This document shows, in pieces, positions 1-6,003 of a stretch of DNA of 7,359 bases. The notes beneath the pieces were generated by a model. The model made no database searches. It saw only the letters and a list, made by a program, of their open reading frames with translations, and was not told the origin of the DNA. Numbering within the stretch: position 1 is the stretch's first letter; each line of letters opens with the position of its first letter. Source of the stretch: DATDPY01 sp964395765 (GTDB lineage Bacteria > Bacteroidota > Bacteroidia > Cytophagales > Cyclobacteriaceae); assembly GCA_964395765.1 (NCBI GenBank), contig CAYNCU010000213.1, positions 1 to 7,359 of the forward strand, written 5' to 3'. Both the position numbers and the translations under genes were made by a program.

Positions 1-191
1 GTCTTTCTGATCAGCTCTGGTAATTCCTGCCTTTCCGTCTTCCCCGTTTCGAAAACTACGTTGCCGCTCTGGACATAGGTTACAGGATTCATGAATTTAA
101 GGCCTTCATAAATCTTTTTCAGGTCCGGCATTGGAAGTTTATTATGGCTTCCGAGATTGATGCCACGTAATATAGATATATATTTCTCCAT
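1..191 (-). CDS. DUF1697 family protein, N-terminal part (cut by window edge)
   Basis: This is the first 63 codons of a gene that runs off the left edge. The translation begins MEKYISILRGINLGSHNK and contains TYVQSGNVVF at residues 38-47. The pair LRGIN(L/V)G near the N-terminus and TY(I/V)QSGNVVF about 25 residues later is the signature of DUF1697, a family of small (about 180 residue) cytoplasmic proteins with no settled function. The ATG at 189-191 is chosen because the conserved block starts right after it and because a purine-rich AAGAAGGA directly precedes it, filling the 8-base gap after the stop of the upstream methyltransferase gene. That spacing implies co-transcription or translational coupling. 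About two thirds of the protein lies outside the window, so its integrity cannot be judged. The family call is firm; the role is unknown. Confidence 0.88.
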   Translation of the reverse strand, partial: MEKYISILRGINLGSHNKLPMPDLKKIYEGLKFMNPVTYVQSGNVVFETGKTERQELPELIRK

Positions 192-199
192 TCCTTCTT

Positions 200-1273
200 C
201 TAAATTTTAATGGCTTTCAGGTAACCGCCTGGGGATTGGGAGAATAAAGGGATATGTTCTTCGGGGATTCCGGCTTCACGGGCATAGACTTCCATGTCAA
301 TTTTCAGAAGGGTCACGGAAGTAAACCCGGCTTTCAAGGCGATTTCTTTAAATTCATCATCGTCGTAAAATTTTAACCGGTCCGCTATGGGATACGGGGC
401 TGCCGGAGTCCCTTTCAGACCCGGGTCGGATCCCTGAATGATGATCCGGCCTCCTTTCACCAGCAACCGGTGAAATTCTTTAAATACCCTCACAGGATCG
501 GAAAGAAATCCAAGGGCACCCATCATTGTGATGCAGGTAAAGGTTTGATCCTGGAAAGGAATATTTTCCGCATTTGCTTCCCGGACCTTCAGCCGGCCTT
601 CTTCAATGGCTGTTGCGTTTTCCCGTTCCGTGGTTTGAACCATTTCTATACTATGGTCGACACCTGCCGCCCTGCATCCGCTCTTCAGGGTCTCCTTTAA
701 AAATGCCCCGCCTCCGCAGCAAACATCAAGCAAATAGTCATTGGCCTTTATTTCCAGGAGTTTTGCTATTACTTTAAACCCGGGATAATGATATAAAGGA
801 TCCCGGTAAACATTCCGGGAATCTTCACCGGTGGGTCTCCTGGCCCTCCGGTCGGTGATCCAGTCACCCAAAGCCGCCGGAGCCATGGCTTGAAATAAAG
901 AAGCCAAAACAGAAGAAGCAAACCAACCGGATAATTCCTTATCGTTATCAATGACCCGGTGCCATCCCGTTGGCTGAAATTCAACCCGGCATCCGGTTCC
1001 CTGAGCTTCAAATTTTATTTCAATTTCCGTAGACAGATCCCCGTTCCAGGAAGCAGGTTTCCAAAGAATCCGTATAAGACCCGGGGGATCCCAATGCACT
1101 ATCCTGCCGGTTTCAAAATTATCCTGGATGATATTCCCGTCTGCCCCTTTTTCAAACTCAATTCCCTTCATATGAAGGGCGGTTACCAATTCGGAAACTA
1201 TATAATTGAAAGTTTCCCCGGGGGTCAGATTTATGTCAATGGAAATACGGAAATTACCGGCATGGTTATCCAT
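200..1273 (-). CDS. SRPBCC (AHSA1-like) domain fused to class I SAM-dependent methyltransferase
   Basis: This is a 357-residue, two-domain cytoplasmic protein with no signal peptide. Residues about 7-140 look like an SRPBCC/AHSA1-type ligand-binding fold: alternating strands, the WDPPGLIRILWKP stretch (61-73), the paired strands around STEIEIKFEA and CRVEFQPTGWHRV (81-107), and a closing amphipathic helix (112-138). Residues about 155-357 are a Rossmann methyltransferase. Motif I is LLDVCCGGGAFL (181-192), an acidic residue at the end of strand 2 lies in GVDHSIEM (D206), the post-I motif is ANAENIPFQDQTF (233-245), and LLVKGGRIII (270-279) is the motif III strand. The C-terminal 60 residues (FYDDDEFKEIALKAGF and onwards) match the usual methyltransferase cap. 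The first Gly of motif I is Cys185, a variant also seen in UbiE/MenG-type enzymes. The ATG lies 2 bases after the stop of the YdeI-like gene. The substrate is unknown; the SRPBCC half may bind a hydrophobic small molecule that the other half methylates, which is inference. Confidence 0.87.
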   Translation of the reverse strand: MDNHAGNFRISIDINLTPGETFNYIVSELVTALHMKGIEFEKGADGNIIQDNFETGRIVHWDPPGLIRILWKPASWNGDLSTEIEIKFEAQGTGCRVEFQPTGWHRVIDNDKELSGWFASSVLASLFQAMAPAALGDWITDRRARRPTGEDSRNVYRDPLYHYPGFKVIAKLLEIKANDYLLDVCCGGGAFLKETLKSGCRAAGVDHSIEMVQTTERENATAIEEGRLKVREANAENIPFQDQTFTCITMMGALGFLSDPVRVFKEFHRLLVKGGRIIIQGSDPGLKGTPAAPYPIADRLKFYDDDEFKEIALKAGFTSVTLLKIDMEVYAREAGIPEEHIPLFSQSPGGYLKAIKI

Positions 1274-1275
1274 AG

Positions 1276-1860
1276 TTAGTCGTGAATTTTTTCACCGCTA
1301 TGCAACATAGCCATAAATTTCTTTATTCGCGCAATCCGCGTCTCCTCCTTTTTTGCCGTGTGAATCCTGAATAATATGGAATAGCGGTTTATACTATTCA
1401 GGCTTTCGAAAAATTTCAGCGCCTTTTTATCTTTTTTGAGTTCTGATGCCAGGTCCGGGGGAATCGTAATCCGGCGCTGGCTTTCGTAAGCTTTATGCCA
1501 GCTTCCGGATTTTTTAGCTTCCTTCACCGCCGCCAGGCCAGAAGATTTCATTTTACCTTCCTTCATCAATTGCACGGCCTTATCACGATTTATCTCTGAC
1601 CAGATACTTTTCTTTTTACGGGGAGTGAATTTCTGCAACCAATAATTTTCGTTCAATGATAGCTTCTGACTGTCGATCCATCCGTAACACAGGGCGACCT
1701 CGAGCGCTTCAGCATAGGCAATAGTTTTCCCTTTATTTTTACCATTTCCTATTTTTAAGAGAAAACCGGTGGAATTCGAGTGATTTTTCCCGAACCACTT
1801 TTCAAGATCAGTGCGGTTTTTTAAGGATAGAGATTGCATTTTATCCTTTTTTGACGGCAT
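1276..1860 (-). CDS. YdeI/OmpD-associated family protein
   Basis: This 194-residue, very basic cytoplasmic protein has no signal peptide. The family hallmarks are ALCYGWIDSQ (56-65), a conserved aromatic and basic block FTPRKKKSIWSEIN (78-91), the IPPDL segment (133-137) that opens the OmdA-type C-terminal region, and the closing helix RIHTAKKEETRIARIKKFM (165-183). Length and motif order match complete members, so the gene looks intact. Proteins of this family are annotated as YdeI/OmpD-associated or 'bacteriocin-protection' proteins from a few enterobacterial studies; the biochemical activity is not established. It starts 17 bases after the stop of the subunit 3 gene and ends 2 bases before the methyltransferase fusion, so it is probably translated from a shared transcript. 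Met8 is a possible alternative start, because the conserved region (LSLKNRTDLEKWF) begins only after it. Confidence 0.92.
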   Translation of the reverse strand: MPSKKDKMQSLSLKNRTDLEKWFGKNHSNSTGFLLKIGNGKNKGKTIAYAEALEVALCYGWIDSQKLSLNENYWLQKFTPRKKKSIWSEINRDKAVQLMKEGKMKSSGLAAVKEAKKSGSWHKAYESQRRITIPPDLASELKKDKKALKFFESLNSINRYSILFRIHTAKKEETRIARIKKFMAMLHSGEKIHD

Positions 1861-1877
1861 AAATAAAAAAGATCAAT

Positions 1878-2459
1878 TTAATCGGTGGCCCATGTTTTCC
1901 CCACTTCGGAAAGAGGCATGCAGCCATTATACATACCCGGTATCGGGAGATACTGAAGGGTTTGCGTTGCCCCCGGCATGGAGGTGAAAAATCCCAGGAG
2001 GGTTGCTTCCTTGATCATTAGGATAAAAGGACCTTTCCTGGGTTCCCTGGCATTGGAGGGATCGGCAAGGGCATCGGAATTCAGTTTAGTAACAAGTTCA
2101 TTTTTCTGGCTGTCTGAAATTTTTAAAAAATCATGTCCGTATTTGTCCCTGGCACTCTTATCAAGATCGTCAAGCCCGTCCATGAATTTTTTTCTTTGTT
2201 CGCCGGTGTATACGAACTGCACGAATTTTTCAATGAAATCGGGCACGCCTGCCTCGATCGCGCCGGGAGTATCGGTTTTGGGGATGATCAGGTCGGCAAT
2301 CGTGGATATTTTATGTTCCTGGTCTCCGGTAAAAAACGCCCCTGCCGTTCCACCGGTTTTTTCAGGAGAACACGATTGCAAAACTGCCAGCCAGGCCGGA
2401 GAAGTAACGGATGCCCCGACAATTAATGAAGTTAGTTTTACTGCATTTCTTCGGTTCAT
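1878..2459 (-). CDS. gluconate 2-dehydrogenase subunit 3 family protein, Tat-exported small subunit
   Basis: This 193-residue protein is the small subunit of a two-part flavin dehydrogenase. The N-terminus MNRRNAVKLT has the twin Arg (3-4) and Lys8 of a Tat signal, followed by a hydrophobic stretch (9-27) and LQSC ending at Cys30, a plausible lipoprotein cleavage site. The mature part has the Gluconate_2-dh3 features: a helix then ADLIIPKTDTPGAIEAGV (55-72) and FIEKFV, the late helix KEATLLGFFTS (150-160), and the closing YLPIPGMYNGCMPL (170-183). In FAD-GDH and related enzymes this subunit has no cofactor; it stabilises the GMC subunit and carries it through the Tat pore. Its start codon overlaps the GMC stop by four bases (ATGA), a strong sign of translational coupling and matched dosage. 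The predicted place is the periplasmic side of a membrane, lipid-anchored if Cys30 is modified. The family call is firm, the lipid anchor less so. Confidence 0.92.
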   Translation of the reverse strand: MNRRNAVKLTSLIVGASVTSPAWLAVLQSCSPEKTGGTAGAFFTGDQEHKISTIADLIIPKTDTPGAIEAGVPDFIEKFVQFVYTGEQRKKFMDGLDDLDKSARDKYGHDFLKISDSQKNELVTKLNSDALADPSNAREPRKGPFILMIKEATLLGFFTSMPGATQTLQYLPIPGMYNGCMPLSEVGKTWATD

Positions 2460-4156
2460 AGGTTTCCTTTTTTTACTTCCTTAACAGCATAATCACAGGC
2501 CCTCGCGGTCAACGCCATATAAGTAAGTGACGGGTTCTGGCAAGCCGTAGAAGCCATGCAGGCCCCGTCGGTTACGAATACATTGGGTACATCATGCATC
2601 TGGTTCCATTTGTTCAGTACCGAAGTTTTCGGATCCTTTCCCATTCTTGCCGTTCCCATTTCATGAATGGACAAGCCGGGAGCGCCGATATCATCAAATG
2701 GTTTTACATTTTTCAATCCTGCCGCCTCAAGCATTTCAACGGCCGAAGCCACCATATCTTTTCTCATGGCCAGTTCATTTTCCTTAAAGGTACAGTCTAT
2801 CCTGGGAACCGGGAGGCCGTATTTATCCTGAACCTCTTTATTCACGGTGACACGGTTGGTATCATACGGAAGGCATTCTCCGAAGGCACCCATACCCATT
2901 CTCCATATTCCTGGATGAGTCAGGTTATTCTTCAGGGTTTTGCCGATATTCATTTCAGCGATACCAGCCCGCCAGTTATCCCTGGATGCCCCTCCCTGGT
3001 AACCGAAACCGCGGATATAATCTTTCCTTTTTTCCTTAACATTCCTGAACCGGGGAATATAGATTCCATTGGGCCTCCTGCCTTTGTAGTACTTATCTTC
3101 AAAGCCGTCAAAGTCTCCTTCCGCACCGGCGCCGGAATGATGATCCATCAGGTTGTGTCCGACTACACCGCTCGAATTGCCGAAACCTTCAGGAAATTCC
3201 GGGGAAGTGGAATTCAATAAAATAAAAGCGGTGGCAATGGTAGAAGCGTTAACGAAGACGATCCTGGAATAAAATTCTTCCGTTTTCATCGTATTGGCAT
3301 CGAGAATCCTCACGCCCTTCGCCCGCTTTTTTTCTTTATCGTAGAGAATGTCCGTCACAATTGAAAACGGCCGGAGGGTCATATTCCCGGTAGCTACCGC
3401 CGCCGGTATCGTTGAACTGTTACTGGAAAAGTAGGCACCGAACGGGCATCCGCGGATACATAAATTTCTATACTGGCATTTTGTTCTTCCCGGGCGGGGC
3501 TCGGTCAGGTTGGCCGTCCTGCCGATGATCATTTTCCTGTCATTGAAATTAGTGTTGATCTTTCCGGCTACATAATCTTCCAGGCAATTCATTTCCATCG
3601 GCGGCTGGAATTTCCCGTCCGGTAACTGGGGTAATCCTTCCCTGCTCCCGCTTACCCCGATAAAGGATTCCACATGATCATACCAGGGCTCAATATCCTT
3701 ATAACGAATCGGCCAGTCCACACCTACCCCATCCTTCAGGTTGCCCTCGAAATCCAGATCACTCCACCGATAACACTGCCTGCCCCACATTAGTGAACGG
3801 CCACCCACATGGTAACCCCGGATCCAGTCGAATCGCTTAACTTCGGTATACGGATTTTCGAGATCGTTGACGAACCAGTGTTTGGTGGACTGAAGAAGAG
3901 TATATCCCGTTCTTTTCTGTACCGGGTAATTTTTAATCTGTTCCCGGGTAAGTTCATCAGCATAGGGTAATTCCCAGGGAGCTTTGTACATCGTTGGATA
4001 ATCGACTATATGCCGTACATTCTTTCCCCGTTCCAGTACCAGTGTTTTGAGTCCATTCTCGCAGAGTTCCTTGGCCGCCCATCCTCCGGAAATTCCGGAT
4101 CCGACTACAATGGCATCATAGGTGTTATCCTTTTTCGCTTTCAGGTTTAAATTCAT
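2456..4156 (-). CDS. GMC family FAD-dependent oxidoreductase, catalytic subunit (sugar/polyol dehydrogenase type)
   Basis: This 566-residue flavoprotein is intact at both ends. The FAD dinucleotide-binding fold is at 13-45: VVGSGISGG (17-25), then LVLERG with Glu42 for the adenosine ribose. The second flavin block is GYHVGGRSLMWGR (114-126). The C-terminal catalytic region has HEMGTARMG (498-506) with the expected active-site His498, then DGACMASTACQNPSLT with Asn541, the usual His/Asn pair of GMC enzymes. Cys227, Cys233 and Cys237 (CQYRNLCIRGCPFGAY) have the C-x5-C-x3-C spacing of the [3Fe-4S] ligands of Burkholderia FAD-glucose dehydrogenase. There is no signal peptide: the start MNLNLKAKKDNTYD leads straight into the FAD fold, so export is likely by hitch-hiking on the Tat-signal small subunit that overlaps it by four bases. 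By analogy it oxidises a sugar or sugar acid (possibly at C3 or C1) and passes electrons outwards; the exact substrate cannot be read from the sequence. Confidence 0.93.
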   Translation of the reverse strand: MNLNLKAKKDNTYDAIVVGSGISGGWAAKELCENGLKTLVLERGKNVRHIVDYPTMYKAPWELPYADELTREQIKNYPVQKRTGYTLLQSTKHWFVNDLENPYTEVKRFDWIRGYHVGGRSLMWGRQCYRWSDLDFEGNLKDGVGVDWPIRYKDIEPWYDHVESFIGVSGSREGLPQLPDGKFQPPMEMNCLEDYVAGKINTNFNDRKMIIGRTANLTEPRPGRTKCQYRNLCIRGCPFGAYFSSNSSTIPAAVATGNMTLRPFSIVTDILYDKEKKRAKGVRILDANTMKTEEFYSRIVFVNASTIATAFILLNSTSPEFPEGFGNSSGVVGHNLMDHHSGAGAEGDFDGFEDKYYKGRRPNGIYIPRFRNVKEKRKDYIRGFGYQGGASRDNWRAGIAEMNIGKTLKNNLTHPGIWRMGMGAFGECLPYDTNRVTVNKEVQDKYGLPVPRIDCTFKENELAMRKDMVASAVEMLEAAGLKNVKPFDDIGAPGLSIHEMGTARMGKDPKTSVLNKWNQMHDVPNVFVTDGACMASTACQNPSLTYMALTARACDYAVKEVKKGNL

Positions 4157-4457
4157 ATCAAATCTACATTCTCAAATTTTTTTAAAATTTTAAAATATAC
4201 CATATTCATCAACTTAACAAATTTTTAGGTGCCTGGTTGATATTTTTTAACATATCGTGGTCATAAAATTGTTTACGTTATGAAATGTGAAGCAGGAGGC
4301 CGGAAGTCGGAGGCTGGAAAATCCATTCATGGAATAATCAAAAAACTTTGAGCTATCATCAACGAGCTTTAAACTTTCAGCTTTATCTCATGAAGAAATA
4401 ACATGCAAATATGGAAAAGCACAATTAAGAATTAACTAACCTGTTACTTTCCACCCA
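4157..4457. other. AT-rich intergenic gap with no gene
   Basis: This gap separates the Ntn-hydrolase lipoprotein gene from the GMC gene. No credible open reading frame, RNA gene or strong hairpin with a T-run was seen. The part next to the GMC start (about 4157-4250) is very AT-rich and is the natural place for a promoter of the oxidoreductase operon, but no properly spaced Bacteroidota -33 TTTG / -7 TAnnTTTG pair could be identified. The middle holds a short degenerate tandem repeat (4295-4322) and, at about 4345-4385, several direct copies of an AGCTT/ACTTT-type word (ctttgagct, gagctttaaac, tttcagcttt). Such low-complexity words are frequent between genes in this phylum and need not be functional. 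Confidence 0.6.
4295..4322. repeat. Degenerate 14-base tandem repeat, two copies
   Basis: Two adjacent 14-base units, GGAGGCCGGAAGTC and GGAGGCTGGAAAAT, agree at ten of fourteen positions, including the first six. They are much richer in G than the AT-rich gap around them. The words resemble the 'ggaagtc / ggaggc' low-complexity repeats scattered between genes in many Bacteroidota genomes. No function is claimed. Confidence 0.5.
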
Positions 4458-5948
4458 TCATTTTTCTCCTGCCGAAAACACTGTCCAGGGTTCCGTGGGC
4501 CGGTCCTGGAGGATACCTTCCTGCCAGTTATACTGCGGGTGTTCTTCAAGGTATTTTTTAGCATCAAAAGGTGTTCCGCAAGCGGCACCCCAACGCGCTA
4601 TAAACGACATGTTTTTCGCCATTTTTGCATCAACCACTTTACCGTCAATGGCACCGAAATCGGAAAAGGGTTCTGCCTTTTCATAGGTATTTAACCCGTT
4701 ATCCAGTTCGCTGTGGCGGCAAATCGTCCGGTAATCCGGATCTATTTTATTCAGGTAGGTATCATAATGATCGGCTTCAAAAGCTTCGGCATGGGCAAGA
4801 TCAATGACTCCCTTATTTTGATTCATGAGTTGATGCCACCTGACACGCCTGGCTACGGCATTATTCCGGATATCGGTATTATCTGTCATGGTGGTTTCAA
4901 ATCGGAGGATACGCAAATCCTCGGCTACATTGGAGCCGACAAAATACCCGTCTTTCTTTTTTTCAAATCCTACATATTTCAAGCCCAGCTCGAGTCTTGC
5001 AATTTCATTGGTATTCACATCGCCGATCAGCCAGGCATTGGCATAGCCGCCGTTATTTCCGGTCTTCATTATATCACACCACTCATCGATGTTGGAAGCA
5101 TACTGGGTAGCCGTACGCATCCTGGAAAATTCAGGAATCCCTTTGGGATCGAAAGGAAAAAATCCCCCGATGGTGGTTTCCGATCCTACGAGACCGGCAT
5201 CGGTAATAAAAAAGTCGGTTCCGCTGTGAATGAAACCGGGTACCGTTTGCATCAGGATCCTGTGGCCCTTATCCGGCTTGATATCTATAATTACATTACA
5301 TAATGGATCGGTATAGATCGTATGCGTATTATGTCCGAGCACAATGTTCCCGTCTTTCGTCATGGATCCGGTTGCGATGAATGAGCTGCAGGATTCCTTG
5401 ATCGGGTCCGGCGTATGAACGCCGATAGAATCTTTTACGCTGGGCCACCAGTAATCCATGAGTTCTATACTGCCGTTCAGGGTGACCAGTTCGGCAAGGC
5501 TCACCGTATCGCCGGCCGCTTCCATCCCTTCCCTGATCCCGTCAATCTCGGCCAGATTTTCGGGATCGGTTTTAGGGGTGAGGATCCGGTCCGCCTGAGC
5601 TACGATCCATGACCATTTCATAGCGCTGTTAAATTCCCAGGTCTTTTTCATAGCAAAAATTCCTTCCTTGATTTCTTTGGCCAGCAGGTATCCGTGTTGA
5701 AAGCCTCTTTCCTCCGGGCTTCCTTCGATATGCAAATAGATCCAGCCGTTTTTTTCGCCGCGGTAACCTTTATCCAGCCACGCTTGTTGCTGCACTGACA
5801 AGGTTCCCGCCGGTGGCGGAACTTTATAAGCGTTTATGGATGTGGTATCGTTAGAAACGGTAACCGGGGCATTGATTTCCGTTTTTTTTGTCTGGCAGGA
5901 ATACAGAACGATAACTGCCGCGGTAAGAAGGAAATACGGTTTTTTCAT
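4458..5948 (-). CDS. Lipoprotein of the Ntn-hydrolase superfamily (peptidase C45 / phospholipase B-like)
   Basis: This 496-residue envelope protein has a short lipoprotein signal: MKKPYF, a hydrophobic stretch (6-16) and YSC with the lipidated Cys18, followed by a Thr/Ser-rich linker to about residue 50. The catalytic domain begins with GWIYLHIEGSPEERGFQHG (68-86), the opening block of C45-type enzymes. The likely nucleophile is Cys187 in ESCSSFIA, exposed by autoproteolysis before it in characterised relatives. It is followed by DGNIVLGHNTH (199-209), by FITDAGLVGSETTIGG (247-262), which resembles phospholipase B-like proteins, and by GGYANAWLIGDVNTNEIARLEL (from 300). The C-terminus ARWGAACGTPFDAKKYL (451-467) is family-like. 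Relatives hydrolyse or transfer amide bonds (acyl-CoA:6-APA acyltransferase) or are lysosomal PLB-like proteins; the substrate here is unknown, and an amidase or peptidase role is a guess. It starts 55 bases after an M14 carboxypeptidase gene and may share its transcript. The length is full. Confidence 0.85.
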   Translation of the reverse strand: MKKPYFLLTAAVIVLYSCQTKKTEINAPVTVSNDTTSINAYKVPPPAGTLSVQQQAWLDKGYRGEKNGWIYLHIEGSPEERGFQHGYLLAKEIKEGIFAMKKTWEFNSAMKWSWIVAQADRILTPKTDPENLAEIDGIREGMEAAGDTVSLAELVTLNGSIELMDYWWPSVKDSIGVHTPDPIKESCSSFIATGSMTKDGNIVLGHNTHTIYTDPLCNVIIDIKPDKGHRILMQTVPGFIHSGTDFFITDAGLVGSETTIGGFFPFDPKGIPEFSRMRTATQYASNIDEWCDIMKTGNNGGYANAWLIGDVNTNEIARLELGLKYVGFEKKKDGYFVGSNVAEDLRILRFETTMTDNTDIRNNAVARRVRWHQLMNQNKGVIDLAHAEAFEADHYDTYLNKIDPDYRTICRHSELDNGLNTYEKAEPFSDFGAIDGKVVDAKMAKNMSFIARWGAACGTPFDAKKYLEEHPQYNWQEGILQDRPTEPWTVFSAGEK

Positions 5949-6003
5949 GATGAATTAAAATAACTAATTTTTAAATGTAATTAATTTATCAGGCAACACC
6001 AAT

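Noticed and set aside
1978..2484. 168-residue open frame on the plus strand
   Set aside because: It is fully antisense to the Tat small subunit, whose family motifs are clear, and its own translation shows no recognisable domain.
2594..3220. 208-residue open frame on the plus strand
   Set aside because: It lies antisense to the C-terminal half of the GMC gene. The composition (many His, Ser, Phe) is typical of a shadow frame.
4159..4166. TAGATTTG on the minus strand, an exact match to the Bacteroidota -7 box TAnnTTTG
   Set aside because: It sits only two bases before the GMC start codon, so the transcript would begin inside the gene, and no TTTG lies at the -33 distance.
4335..4350. Possible terminator hairpin near tcaaaaaactttga
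   Set aside because: The stem is only five A/T-rich pairs with a four-base loop and lacks a following T-run of useful length.
4713..5303. 196-residue open frame on the plus strand
   Set aside because: It is antisense to the Ntn-hydrolase lipoprotein gene and rich in Ile and Gly without any motif; a shadow frame.
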